A program made the translations under genes and the position numbers. 64,000 nt of DNA from Phenylobacterium sp. (lineage in GTDB: Bacteria > Pseudomonadota > Alphaproteobacteria > Caulobacterales > Caulobacteraceae): NCBI RefSeq assembly GCF_016793285.1, contig NZ_JAEUMO010000080.1, positions 1 to 64,000 on the forward strand, given 5' to 3'. Of this stretch, positions 7,477 through 17,551 are shown one piece after another. The stretch's first letter is position 1. Each line of letters starts with the position of its first letter. The notes beneath the pieces are model-generated. The model saw nothing but the letters and a program-made list of their open reading frames with translations. It ran no database searches and was not told the origin of the DNA.

Positions 7477-8780
7477 CGCAACCGACGTCCGATCCCGCCA
7501 CCCTGCGACGGGTGGTCGGCGCCAGCATCATCGGCACCACCATCGAGTGGTACGACTTCTTCCTCTACGGCACGGCCGCGGCGCTGGTGTTCAACAAGCT
7601 GTTCTTCCCGGCGGAGGATCCGCTGGTGGGGACCATGCTGGCGTTCGCGACCTATGCGCTGGGCTTCGTGGCGCGGCCGCTGGGCGGGGTGGTGTTCGGA
7701 CACTTCGGCGACCGCATCGGCCGCAAGCGGCTCCTGATGCTGAGCCTGGTCATGATGGGCGCCGCGACGGTGCTCATCGGGTGCCTGCCGACCTACGGCC
7801 AGGTGGGGCTGCTGGCGCCGGGGCTGCTCATCCTGCTGCGGCTGGTGCAGGGCTTCGCGGTCGGGGGCGAGTGGGGCGGGGCGGTTCTGATCGTGGCCGA
7901 GCACGGCGACGCCGCGCGGCGGGGGTTCTGGGCCAGTTGGCCGCAGGCGGGCGTGGCGCTGGGCAGCCTGATGGCGTCGGGGGTGCTGGCGCTGATGTCG
8001 GGGCTGCAGAGCGAGGCCGACTTCCTGGCCTGGGGCTGGCGCGTGCCGTTCCTGATCTCGGCGGTGCTGATCGGCGTCGGCTGGTGGATCCGCACGACCG
8101 TCGAGGAGAGTCCGGCGTTCAAGGCGGTGGCGCAGGAGCAGGCCGCGATCGAGAAGGCGCCGGCCCTGGAGGCCATCCGCAGGCGGCCGAAGGAACTCCT
8201 GATCGGGGCGGGACTGAAGTTCGCCGAGAACATCAGCTACTACGTCGTCACGGTCTTCTCGATCACCTACGTCACCACCAAGCTCGGCCTGCCGAGGGCG
8301 ACCGCACTCAATGCGATCCTGGTCGCCTCGGCGATCCATTGCGTGCTGATCCCGAGCTTCGGGGCGCTGTCGGACTGGATCGGGCGGCGGCCGGTCTACG
8401 CCTTCGGGGCGTTCGGGATGATGCTCTGGGCGTTCGCCTTCTTCCGGCTGCTCGACACGGCCGATCCGGCGATGATCGCGCTGGCCTGCGTCGGGGCGCT
8501 CTTCTTCCACGGGGCGATGTATGGGCCGCAGGCGGCGTTCCTGGCCGAGATGTTCCCGACCCGGATCCGCTACTCCGGCGCCTCTCTGAGCTATCAGGTG
8601 ACGTCGATCTTCGCGGGCTCGCTGGCGCCGCTCATCGCCGCCGCGCTGCTGGCGGCCTACGGGTCGGGGACGCCGATCGCGATCTATGTCGCGGGCGCGG
8701 CCCTGCTCACCGGCACCGCCGCCCTTGCCGCGCGGGAGACGCGCGGCAAGAGCTTCGAGGAGATCGACGCCGAGGCGTAG
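7473..8780 (+). CDS. MFS transporter, metabolite:H+ symporter (MHS) family
   Basis: A 435-residue polytopic inner-membrane protein. The opening GASIIGTTIEWYDFFLYG is diagnostic of the MHS (ProP/ShiA/KgtP-like) branch of the major facilitator superfamily, and the loop 2-3 motif GHFGDRIGRKRLL is the classical MFS GxxxDRxGRK signature, repeated in weaker form as LSDWIGRRP in the second half. Length and about twelve hydrophobic segments match. Family members import organic acids, betaine, proline or shikimate with protons; the substrate here is not determinable. It is the last gene of the operon that starts at 5468, joined to the methyltransferase gene by an ATGA overlap. Confidence 0.92.
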   Translation: MTQPTSDPATLRRVVGASIIGTTIEWYDFFLYGTAAALVFNKLFFPAEDPLVGTMLAFATYALGFVARPLGGVVFGHFGDRIGRKRLLMLSLVMMGAATVLIGCLPTYGQVGLLAPGLLILLRLVQGFAVGGEWGGAVLIVAEHGDAARRGFWASWPQAGVALGSLMASGVLALMSGLQSEADFLAWGWRVPFLISAVLIGVGWWIRTTVEESPAFKAVAQEQAAIEKAPALEAIRRRPKELLIGAGLKFAENISYYVVTVFSITYVTTKLGLPRATALNAILVASAIHCVLIPSFGALSDWIGRRPVYAFGAFGMMLWAFAFFRLLDTADPAMIALACVGALFFHGAMYGPQAAFLAEMFPTRIRYSGASLSYQVTSIFAGSLAPLIAAALLAAYGSGTPIAIYVAGAALLTGTAALAARETRGKSFEEIDAEA

Positions 8781-8794
8781 GCTCCGGTTGCGGG

Positions 8795-8977
8795 CTACTT
8801 CTTCAGCGCGTCCCGCGCCGCGTCCTTGAGGGCGCCGACGCCCTTCTGGATCTTGCCTTCGAGCCGCTCGGCGGCGCCCTCGGCGGCAAGGTTCGGATTG
8901 TCGGTGGCCTTGCCGACGGCCTCCTTGATGGAACCGGCGACGTCCTTGGCGGCGCCCTTGGCTTCGTCCTTGTGCAT
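8795..8977 (-). CDS. CsbD family stress-related small protein
   Basis: A 60-residue hydrophilic, alanine/lysine-rich protein of the CsbD type: MHKDEAKGAAKDVAGSIKEA then VGKATDNPNLAAEGAAERLEG and a final KDAARDALKK. The pattern of 'KG..K...G..K...G....N..L..EG......G' is typical of CsbD, a family induced by general stress in several bacteria but of unknown mechanism. The in-frame upstream ATG at 9028 would add 17 residues unlike the family, so the start at 8977 is preferred; GAGTGAGAG-type purines lie just before it. It stands alone, convergent with the transporter operon. Confidence 0.88.
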   Translation of the reverse strand: MHKDEAKGAAKDVAGSIKEAVGKATDNPNLAAEGAAERLEGKIQKGVGALKDAARDALKK

Positions 8978-9090
8978 GCTCTCACTCCTCAGGTTGTTAC
9001 GCGTCCGGGAAACACTACGCCACAGCACGACGGAGGTTCCGGAACGCCGGTGTGCGTGATCAACTCGGTGAGGGTCGGCAGGAGCGTGCG

Positions 9091-10155
9091 GTGCTTGGGG
9101 ACGGGCTGAGACGGGCGGCGGCGATGGCCATGGCCGCGGCGATCGCGACGCCGGCCGCCGCGGCGGACGTGGATCGCCGCCTGGTGCTGGTGACCCTGGA
9201 CGGGTTGCCGTGGACGGAGGTGTTCCGCGGGGCGGACCCGGCGCGGGCCGACGACAAGACGTTCACGACCGAGCGGGCGCTGATCCGCAAGGACTTCCTC
9301 GATCCGCCCGACCGGCGTGCGGCGCTCATGCCCTTCCTGACCGGCCCGGTGGCGAAGCAGGGCGTGCTTCTGGGCGACCGCGATCACGGCGGCTGCGCGG
9401 CGGTGGCGAACGACCGCTGGTTCTCCTATCCCGGCTACAACGAGATCCTGACCGGGCGGCCCGACCCGGCCATCGGGTCGAACGCGCACGGCTCGAACGC
9501 CAACGTCACCTTCCTGGAGTGGCTGAACCGCCGGCCGGAGTTCCGCGGCAAGGTCGAGGTCGCCGCTTCCTGGGACGTGTTCGACCAGATCATCCCGCCG
9601 CGCAGCGGCGTGAGGGTCAACGCCGGCTGGGCGGGCGGCGGGACGGCGGGCCCGATCGCGGCGCTGCAGCGCGATGCGCCGCGGCTGTGGCCGACCGCAC
9701 GGCTGGACGGTTTCACTCAGGCCTGGGCGATGGAGGCGCTGAAGGTCCGCAAGCCGCGGGTGCTGTACGTGGCCTACGACGAGACCGACGACTTCGCCCA
9801 TGACGGGCGCTACGACCAGATGCTGTGGGCCGCGCGCCGGGCCGACGGGTTCGTGGCCGAGCTTTGGCGCACGCTCCAGGCGGACCCCGCGTATGCGGGC
9901 AAAACCACGCTGATCGTCACCACCGACCACGGCCGCGGGACACAGGCGCCGGACGCGTGGAAGCACCATGGGCCCAAGGCGCCCGGCTCAGACGCGATCT
10001 GGATCGCGGCGATCGGGCCCGGCGTGCGGGCGGGCGCGGCGCCGGTGGGTTGCGCGTCGCAGAGCCAGATCGCGGCGACGGCGCTGAAGGCGCTGGGGCT
10101 CGACGTGGCGGCGTTCGACCCGCGGGCCGGCGCGCCGCTGGAGATCTTCCGCTAG
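9091..10155 (+). CDS. Secreted alkaline-phosphatase-superfamily protein
   Basis: A 354-residue protein of the alkaline phosphatase/phosphodiesterase superfamily. After a signal peptide (residues 1-25, ending TPAAAA) the metal-site motif VLVTLDGLPWTEVFRG provides the first Asp, FSYPGYNEILTG holds the region where the nucleophilic Thr/Ser normally lies, AYDETDDFAHDGRYDQM carries Asp/His metal ligands, and IVTTDHGRGT and KHHGP provide further Asp/His ligands. A GTG at 9091 was chosen because AGGAG at 9080-9084 stands 6 bases before it and it gives a standard signal peptide; an earlier GTG at 9052 would add a charged stretch. Probably acts in the periplasm on a phosphate mono- or diester; substrate not known. 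Convergent with the TetR gene. Confidence 0.85.
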   Translation: MLGDGLRRAAAMAMAAAIATPAAAADVDRRLVLVTLDGLPWTEVFRGADPARADDKTFTTERALIRKDFLDPPDRRAALMPFLTGPVAKQGVLLGDRDHGGCAAVANDRWFSYPGYNEILTGRPDPAIGSNAHGSNANVTFLEWLNRRPEFRGKVEVAASWDVFDQIIPPRSGVRVNAGWAGGGTAGPIAALQRDAPRLWPTARLDGFTQAWAMEALKVRKPRVLYVAYDETDDFAHDGRYDQMLWAARRADGFVAELWRTLQADPAYAGKTTLIVTTDHGRGTQAPDAWKHHGPKAPGSDAIWIAAIGPGVRAGAAPVGCASQSQIAATALKALGLDVAAFDPRAGAPLEIFR

Positions 10156-10156
10156 C

Positions 10157-10753
10157 TCAGGCGTCGGCGGGGCGGGCCGTCCGGTCGAGCAGGGCCTCGA
10201 AGGCGGCGCGGGCCGAGCGCTCGGCGTCGGCGTCGCCCATCATCCGGCGGGCCTCGGACAGCCCCAGGATGAAGCTGCGCATCTGGAAGTAGGCGGCCTT
10301 CGCCTCGGCTTCCGTCAGCGGCGGGTCGCGCAGCGCCTGGAACTCCCGGACCAGGGCGCCGCGGAACACGCCCAGGCCCTTGTGCAGGTAGTCGCGCGTG
10401 GGACCCGGCTGGTCGTCGAGTTCGATGGTCAGTTGCATGATCGGGCAGCCGCTTTCCGCCCACTCGCTTTCGCACCAGTGGAGCCAGCGTTCGAAGACCG
10501 CCTCCAGCCGCCCGCGGCCGGGCGGCCGGGTCTCGGCGGGCTTCCAGACGAACTCTCCGAAGCGCTCCATGACCGTCTCGACGACGGCCATCCGCATGTC
10601 GTCCTTCGACTCGAAGTGCTTGAACAGGCCGCTCTTGGAGAGGCCGACGACCTCGGCGACGTCGCCCAGGCTGACCGCCGTCAGGCCCCGCACCGCCGCG
10701 AGGCGCGCCGCGGAGTCGATGATCCGGCCACGGGTCGCTTCGCCCTTGCGCAA
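10157..10753 (-). CDS. TetR family transcriptional regulator
   Basis: A 198-residue regulator with the TetR DNA-binding domain at residues 1-60: RGRIIDSAARLAAVRGLTAV followed by SLGDVAEVVGLSKSGLFKHF, the canonical helix-turn-helix ending in the aromatic/His turn. The C-terminal ligand-binding half is typical of the small TetR group (C-terminal segment with QLTIELDDQPGPTRDYL). It is divergent from the small secreted protein gene at 10848, and the gap between them holds palindromic and directly repeated sequences that are likely its operator. Autoregulation together with control of the divergent gene is the usual arrangement for such pairs; the ligand is unknown. Confidence 0.93.
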   Translation of the reverse strand: MRKGEATRGRIIDSAARLAAVRGLTAVSLGDVAEVVGLSKSGLFKHFESKDDMRMAVVETVMERFGEFVWKPAETRPPGRGRLEAVFERWLHWCESEWAESGCPIMQLTIELDDQPGPTRDYLHKGLGVFRGALVREFQALRDPPLTEAEAKAAYFQMRSFILGLSEARRMMGDADAERSARAAFEALLDRTARPADA

Positions 10754-10770
10754 CGGTCAAGCCTCCCTGC

Positions 10771-10827
10771 TTGACAGAAAGTGAACGGTCGTGCTCTTTT
10801 TCCGTTAGCGACCGGTCGTGCCCTTTT
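10771..10827. promoter_or_regulatory. Divergent promoter/operator region with repeated CGGTCGTGC(Y)CTTTT and a CGACCGGTCG palindrome
   Basis: Between the TetR gene (start 10753) and the secreted-protein gene (start 10848) there is a TTGACA at 10771-10776 that could be a -35 box. It is followed by two direct copies of CGGTCGTGCNCTTTT at 10786-10800 and 10813-10827, 27 bp apart centre to centre, and the second overlaps a perfect 10-bp palindrome CGACCGGTCG at 10809-10818. Short CG-rich palindromes of this kind are typical TetR-family operators. Binding by the adjacent TetR is an inference. Confidence 0.6.
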
Positions 10828-10847
10828 CTACCGAAAGGATCACGAGA

Positions 10848-11198
10848 ATGCAAAGTTCCTGGTGTGTGTTTGCGGCCGCCGCCGCGGCGGTGTTCGTGGG
10901 CGGATCGGCCTTCGCCGCGACGCCTGCCGCGTTCCGTGGCGAGGCCACGCTGGCCAGCGCCGCCTCGGTTCCGCGGACCGAGACGATCGACGGCGTGCGG
11001 TGGACCTGCGACGGCGACGCCTGCAACGGCGTGGCGCAGCGCAAGGCCAACCTCGACGGGCCGGTGCGCGAGTGCCGCAAGGTGGTGGCCGTGCTGGGCG
11101 CCGTCAGCGCCTACAGGACCGGGCCGCGCGAACTGACCGCCGGCCAGATCCGCGCCTGCAACGCCGGCGCCGCCGAGGTCGTGACCGCGGCCAAGTGA
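10848..11198 (+). CDS. Small secreted protein, Caulobacteraceae CC_3452-like
   Basis: A 116-residue protein with a signal peptide (MQSSWCVFAAAAAAVFVGG to SAFA, cleaved about residue 24). The mature part has four cysteines in the pattern VRWTCDGDACNG ... ECRKVV ... RACNAG, which would allow two disulfides in the periplasm. Caulobacteraceae encode many small secreted proteins with the same 'W-x-C-x5-C ... C ... C' layout, called CC_3452-like; the match is from memory and moderate. The ATG at 10848 is preceded by AAAGGA with 7 bases spacing, so it is preferred to an ATG-like GTG upstream at 10818. It is transcribed away from tetR and likely repressed by it. Function unknown. Confidence 0.75.
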   Translation: MQSSWCVFAAAAAAVFVGGSAFAATPAAFRGEATLASAASVPRTETIDGVRWTCDGDACNGVAQRKANLDGPVRECRKVVAVLGAVSAYRTGPRELTAGQIRACNAGAAEVVTAAK

Positions 11199-11294
11199 GT
11201 TTCCTCCCCCGGGGCCCGGCCTCCTTTGTCCGGCCGGCCTGGGGACACCTCGCGGGGGCGGGCGCACGCCTTCCCCCGCGGCTTTCTGCCTGGA

Positions 11295-13790
11295 TCAGGA
11301 CTTCGGCGACCGGGCCTTGCGGGCCGACGCCAGGCTGACGACCTTCGGCTTCAGCAGTCCGGCCAGGGCGCGGTTCAGCTCGGGCAGGCGGTAGGGCTTG
11401 CGCAGGATCGGGAACTCGTCGCCGATCCGCTCGGCGGCTTCCGAATAGCCCGTGGCCAGCAGGATGGGGCAGTCGGGATGGGCGGCGCGGATGCGGCGCG
11501 CCATGTCGAGCCCGTCGATCTCGCCCGCCATGACGATGTCGCTGAACACCAGGTCGACGGCCGCGCCCTCGGCCAGCGCCTTCAGGCCGGCCTGGCCGCC
11601 GCCGGCGACGACGACCTCGTGGCCCAGCTCCTCCAGCATCCGCGCCGCCACGTCGGCCACGTCGGGATTGTCCTCCACCAGCAGGATGCGCGCGCTGCCG
11701 GCCAGCGGCGCGGGGCCGTCGTCCTGCTCGGCCCTCTGCGTCGCCCCGGCCTCGGCGCGCGGCAGGTAGAGCGTGAAGCGCGTGCCCGCCCCCAGTTCGG
11801 TGTCGACGCTGACGAGGCCGCCCGACTGGCGCGCAAAGCCGAACACCTGCGAGAGGCCGAGGCCCGTGCCCTTGTCGACGTCCTTGGTGGTGAAGAAGGG
11901 GTCGAAGATCTTCGGCAGGATATCCGGGGCGATGCCGCTGCCGGTATCGGCCACGGTGAACGCCACGAAGTCGCCCGCCAGCGCCTCGGGCCCCGCGCCG
12001 TCGCAGGTCCTGTTCTCGGCGGTCAGCGAGAGACGGCCGCCGCCCGGCATGGCGTCGCGCGCGTTCACCGCGAGGTTCAGCACGGCGAGTTCGAACTCGC
12101 TGGGGTCGACCGTCACGGTCCACAGGCTGTCGGGCAGCGCGATGTCGAGGTCGATGCTGGCCGGCAGGCTCGCCGAGATGAGCTCGCGCAGGCCATGGGC
12201 GCGGTCGCTGAGCGAGGTGGCGGTCGGCGTCAGCCGCTGGCGACGCGAGAAGGTCAGCAGGTGGCGGGTCAGGTCCTCGCCGCGCTGGGCCGCGGCCTCG
12301 ATGGCGTCCAGCGCGCGGATCGCGCGGGGGTCGTCGCCCACCTTGCGGCGGAGCAGTTGCGCCTGGCCGGAGACCACCATGAGCAGGTTGTTGAAGTCGT
12401 GCGCCACGCCGCCCGTCAGCTTGCCCAGCGCCTCCATCTTCTGGCTCTGCGCGAGCTGGTCGCGGGCCCGTTGCAGGTCGAGCTGGGCCTGCCGCTTCTC
12501 GGTGATGTCGCGGGTGATCTTCGCGAAACCGATGAGGGCGCCGTCCTCGTCGCGGATGGCGTCGATGATCACCGAGGCCCAGAAGAGGGCGCCGTCCTTA
12601 CGCTGCCGCCAGCCCTCGGCGTCGTAGCGGCCCTGCTCGGCGGCGGTCTTCAGCGCGCGCGCGGGCAGGCCCGCCGCCCGGTCGTCGTCGGTGTAGAAGG
12701 CCGAGAAGTGGCGGCCGACGATCTCGTCGGCGGCGTAGCCCTTGATGTGCTGGGCGCCGGCGTTCCAGTTCGAGACGACGCCGTTGGGGTCCAGCATGAA
12801 GATCGCGTAGTCGACCACGCCGGACACCAGGGTACGGAACTGCCGCTCGCTCGCGGCCAGCCGTTCCTCCGCCGCGCGCCGCTCGGTGACGTCGCGGGTG
12901 ACCTTGGCGAAGCCGACCAGGCGGCCGTCCTCGTCATGGATCGGGTCGATGACGACGGAGGCCCAGAAGCGGGAGCCGTCCTTGCGCAGCCGCCAGCCCT
13001 CGGCGTCGAAGCGGCCGTCGCGCAGCGCCGTCTCCAGCGCCCGGGCCGGAACGCCGGCGGCGCGGTCCTCGGGCGTGTAGAAGTTCGAGAAGTGGCGGCC
13101 GACGATCTCGTCGGCGGCATAGCCCTTGATGCGCTCGGCGCCGCGGTTCCAGTTGGTGACGACGCCGTTCGGGTCGAGCATGAAGATGGCGTAGTCGACC
13201 ACGCCCTCGACCAGCAGCCGGAAGCGCCGCTCGCTCTGCGCCAGCGCGTCGACGGCCTGGCGCTGGACGGTCATGTCGCGGGTGACGTGCGCGTAGCCGA
13301 TCAGGCGGCCGGTCTCGTCCAGCACCGCGTTGATCGTGCCCAGCGCCCAGAAGCGCGAGCCGTCCTTGCGGACCTGCCAGCCCTGGGTCTCGACGCGGCC
13401 GTCGCGGCCGGCGGCCTGCAGCAACTGCTCCGGCGCGCCGGAGGCCCGGTCCTCGGGCGTGAAGAACTGCGAGAAATGCCGCCCGCGGATCTCGCGCGCC
13501 GTGTAGCCCTTCAGGCGCCGTGCGCCGGTGTTCCAGCTCGTGACGCAGCCCTGCGCGTCCAGCATGTAGATCGCGTAGTCGCTGACCGCGTCGATCAGGT
13601 AGGGCAACGCACGGTCGTCCCGGCTGTCGCCAGCCGGCCCATTGCCGGACGCGTCGCGCACGTCGTCCACCCTCACCGGCCCAGGTCCCCGCACACCCCC
13701 GCTGAGGGGGCCAACGCGCGGATGCGTTTCGGGTTCCGCGTTGCGCCGAGGCCGGCCCGCCGCTATCTCCCGCCCCGACTTCCCCGCCAC
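11295..13790 (-). CDS. Hybrid sensor histidine kinase with three tandem PAS domains and a C-terminal receiver
   Basis: Up to 831 residues, soluble, with no membrane segment. Three PAS domains occur at about residues 61-175, 191-305 and 321-435, spaced exactly 130 residues and each opening with DYAI(Y/F)MLD and containing the GRHFS..(F/Y)T core. They are followed by HisKA with phospho-acceptor His464 (GGVAHDFNN), HATPase_c with N-box LNLAVNARDAMPGGG, G1 DTGSGI and G2 GTGLGLS, and a receiver domain at about 700-820 with phospho-acceptor Asp751 (LVFSDIVM). This is a cytosolic hybrid kinase sensing an intracellular signal, possibly redox, light or oxygen, but no cofactor-specific Cys/His is evident. 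The start is unsure: the ATG at 13790 leaves an unusual first 45 residues and GTG codons at 13694, 13676 and 13661 are alternatives. It is divergent from ettA. Confidence 0.9.
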   Translation of the reverse strand: MAGKSGREIAAGRPRRNAEPETHPRVGPLSGGVRGPGPVRVDDVRDASGNGPAGDSRDDRALPYLIDAVSDYAIYMLDAQGCVTSWNTGARRLKGYTAREIRGRHFSQFFTPEDRASGAPEQLLQAAGRDGRVETQGWQVRKDGSRFWALGTINAVLDETGRLIGYAHVTRDMTVQRQAVDALAQSERRFRLLVEGVVDYAIFMLDPNGVVTNWNRGAERIKGYAADEIVGRHFSNFYTPEDRAAGVPARALETALRDGRFDAEGWRLRKDGSRFWASVVIDPIHDEDGRLVGFAKVTRDVTERRAAEERLAASERQFRTLVSGVVDYAIFMLDPNGVVSNWNAGAQHIKGYAADEIVGRHFSAFYTDDDRAAGLPARALKTAAEQGRYDAEGWRQRKDGALFWASVIIDAIRDEDGALIGFAKITRDITEKRQAQLDLQRARDQLAQSQKMEALGKLTGGVAHDFNNLLMVVSGQAQLLRRKVGDDPRAIRALDAIEAAAQRGEDLTRHLLTFSRRQRLTPTATSLSDRAHGLRELISASLPASIDLDIALPDSLWTVTVDPSEFELAVLNLAVNARDAMPGGGRLSLTAENRTCDGAGPEALAGDFVAFTVADTGSGIAPDILPKIFDPFFTTKDVDKGTGLGLSQVFGFARQSGGLVSVDTELGAGTRFTLYLPRAEAGATQRAEQDDGPAPLAGSARILLVEDNPDVADVAARMLEELGHEVVVAGGGQAGLKALAEGAAVDLVFSDIVMAGEIDGLDMARRIRAAHPDCPILLATGYSEAAERIGDEFPILRKPYRLPELNRALAGLLKPKVVSLASARKARSPKS

Positions 13791-13816
13791 ACGATCTATA
13801 GCGAGCCCGACGCCCC

Positions 13817-15481
<1,665 letters not shown>

Positions 15482-15506
15482 GAGAGTTCGCCACCAATCG
15501 CCAAGC

Positions 15507-15535
15507 GGTTGAGCGTCCGGGCGAAATCGCCTTAG
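15507..15535 (+). promoter_or_regulatory. Promoter-like element 1 shared by RTX genes
   Basis: GGTTGAGC at 15507-15514 and CCTTAG at 15530-15535 (18-bp gap after GGTTG) lie 53 bp before the GTG of the first RTX gene. The same GGTTG-N18/19-CCTWRG arrangement occurs before two other RTX genes. Reading it as a promoter is an inference from conservation and position. Confidence 0.45.
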
Positions 15536-15587
15536 CTGCTCCTCGGGGGACCCGGCGCTCGTTGCGCCGGGCTCGGGGGGTGTTCCG

Positions 15588-17432
15588 GTGTCCACTTATG
15601 CGTTCGAGGTGATGTCGCAGGGTCAGGCGGCAGGGTTCACCGCGTCCGACCAGTTGCTGGTCGCGACCGCGCTGCCGTCGCTGTCGGTGGTTTCCGTGGC
15701 CTACGCAGGCGACAACGTGACGCTGACTGTCGCGGGCAAGAGCCTGACCTTCGGCCCCGCGTTTTCGAGCCGCGTGAACTCGCTGCGGCCAGCCGACGCG
15801 CCGGGAATCGTCATCGGGACGACGGGCAACGATGTGATCAAGGGTGGCAACGCCACAGGCACGTTGTCGCCGCTCACCTTCGCCGGCGACGTGATTTTCG
15901 GCGGCCCTGGCGACGACACGCTCGAAGGCGGCGGCGGCTCGGACACGCTCAGCGGGGGCCCCGGGGCGGACCTCTTCATCAGCGACGGCGGCGACGTGAT
16001 CACGGATTTCGAGTCGATCGACCGGATCGGGCTGCCCGCGTTCGCCGTGGTCTCGATCGGCGCCGCGGACTACGTCGAAGGAATGTTCGCGACCGAGAAC
16101 GCCGCAGCGTTGTTCGCTCAGGGCGAGCTGGCGGCCGGGCGGGCCAACATCGTCGCGACCCAGGTGGGGTCGACGGTCACCGTCCGGGCCGATCCCTTCA
16201 ACATCAACGCCCTCTCCGTCGTCATCACCCTGCGGAACACCAGCCTCGCGGCTATCGACAGCTCGAACTTCGTGAAGATGGCGCTGCTGACGGCCCCGCG
16301 ACCGCCGTCGCCCGTCTCGGCCGACGCGCCGCCGCCGCTGATCGCCACCGCGGCGACGCCGGCGCCCGTCGGTCCGGCCGCGCCGCCGGCGTCGGCGAAC
16401 TTCCGCGGCCAGGACGGCGCCGTGACCGGGAACATGGACGACCTGCATTTCGGCGGCTTCAAGGGCGTGACGCCCGCCGAGGCGACCGGCCTCGTCTACC
16501 GGCTGAACTCGCCCGCCGCGGGTCTCGTGTTCGGCGGCTCGGGCTTCGTCTACGACGCGCATGGCGTGCTGACCGAGGGCCAGGTGGGCTTCTTCAGGTT
16601 CAGCAACACCACCGGCCCGCAGACCAGCTTCGCGCTCAACGTCCCCACGCCGGGCATCCGGACCACGTCGTTCGGCTTCTGGGTCGACAACGACAACAAC
16701 CAGGCCGCGTTCTCCACGATCCTGATCAACGACGACACGCTCTCGGGCAGCGCCGGCGCCGACCTGATCCGCGCCTACGGCGGCGCCGACTTCATCGTCG
16801 GCCGCGGCGGCGGCGATACCCTGTGGGGCGGCTCGGGCGACGACATCATCTACGCCTACAACACGCCCGGCGCGGTCCAGGGCGCGGTGGGATCGACCTA
16901 TCTCCGCGGCGAGGAGGGCGCGGACTGGATCGCGGGCGGCGACGGGTTCGACGACGCCAACGGCAACCAGGGCGACGACACGATCTCGACCGGGGCCGGC
17001 GACGACTACTGCGTCGGCGGCAAGGACAACGACCTGCTGTTCGGCGACGCCGGCGGCGACTTCGTCTACGGCAACATCGGCGCCGACACCTGCGAGGGCG
17101 GCGACGGGAACGACATCGTGCGCGGCGGGCAGGACAACGACATCGTCCGGGGCGGCAACGGCGACGACTTCGTCTCGGGCGACAAGGGCGACGACACGAT
17201 GAGCGGCGGCGCGGGCGCCGACATCTTCCATACCTTCGGCGACGCCAACCTGGACCGCGTGCTGGACTTCAACTTCGCGGAGGGCGATCGGGTCCAGGTG
17301 GACCCCGGCACGAGCTACACCCTCGCGCAGGAGGGCATGGACACGGTGATCAGCATGGCCGGCGGGGGCCGCATGGTGCTGGTCGGCGTGCCGCTGATCA
17401 GCCTGTCGCCGGGGTGGATCTTCGGGGCCTGA
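15588..17432 (+). CDS. RTX calcium-binding repeat protein A
   Basis: A 614-residue acidic protein without an N-terminal signal peptide. Order: a short N-terminal domain (1-80, YAFEVMSQGQAAGFTASDQLL), a first RTX patch of GGxGxDxxx nonapeptides (about 105-135), a spacer module (135-230, DVITDFESIDRIG to LRNTSLAAIDSSNF), a Pro/Ala linker, a middle domain (265-385, NMDDLHFGGFKGVTPAEAT to AFSTILINDD), then many calcium-binding nonapeptides and a C-terminal block (bases 16893-17432) ending GWIFGA that is nearly the same in all five neighbours. Such proteins normally leave by type I secretion using an uncleaved C-terminal signal and fold on calcium outside the cell. Two cysteines occur within repeats (DYCVGG and DTCEGG). 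Start GTG at 15588 is set by similarity to genes B and D. No enzymatic domain recognised. Confidence 0.9.
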   Translation: MSTYAFEVMSQGQAAGFTASDQLLVATALPSLSVVSVAYAGDNVTLTVAGKSLTFGPAFSSRVNSLRPADAPGIVIGTTGNDVIKGGNATGTLSPLTFAGDVIFGGPGDDTLEGGGGSDTLSGGPGADLFISDGGDVITDFESIDRIGLPAFAVVSIGAADYVEGMFATENAAALFAQGELAAGRANIVATQVGSTVTVRADPFNINALSVVITLRNTSLAAIDSSNFVKMALLTAPRPPSPVSADAPPPLIATAATPAPVGPAAPPASANFRGQDGAVTGNMDDLHFGGFKGVTPAEATGLVYRLNSPAAGLVFGGSGFVYDAHGVLTEGQVGFFRFSNTTGPQTSFALNVPTPGIRTTSFGFWVDNDNNQAAFSTILINDDTLSGSAGADLIRAYGGADFIVGRGGGDTLWGGSGDDIIYAYNTPGAVQGAVGSTYLRGEEGADWIAGGDGFDDANGNQGDDTISTGAGDDYCVGGKDNDLLFGDAGGDFVYGNIGADTCEGGDGNDIVRGGQDNDIVRGGNGDDFVSGDKGDDTMSGGAGADIFHTFGDANLDRVLDFNFAEGDRVQVDPGTSYTLAQEGMDTVISMAGGGRMVLVGVPLISLSPGWIFGA

Positions 17433-17474
17433 CCGCTCGCGCCATGGGCGCAATCCGCGCCGGCGGATCGAAAC

Positions 17475-17504
17475 GGTTGAGCTTGTTCCGGAACTGGCCC
17501 TAAG
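17475..17504 (+). promoter_or_regulatory. Promoter-like element 2 shared by RTX genes
   Basis: GGTTGAGC at 17475-17482 and CCTAAG at 17499-17504 (19-bp gap after GGTTG), 48 bp before the RTX B start. It shares the eight-base left box with element 1. Conservation in otherwise unrelated gaps supports a regulatory role, but the sigma factor is not identified. Confidence 0.45.
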
Positions 17505-17551
17505 GTCCCGCCGGGGGAGCGGCGAGAGTGTTTCGCGGCTTGGGGTGCGGC

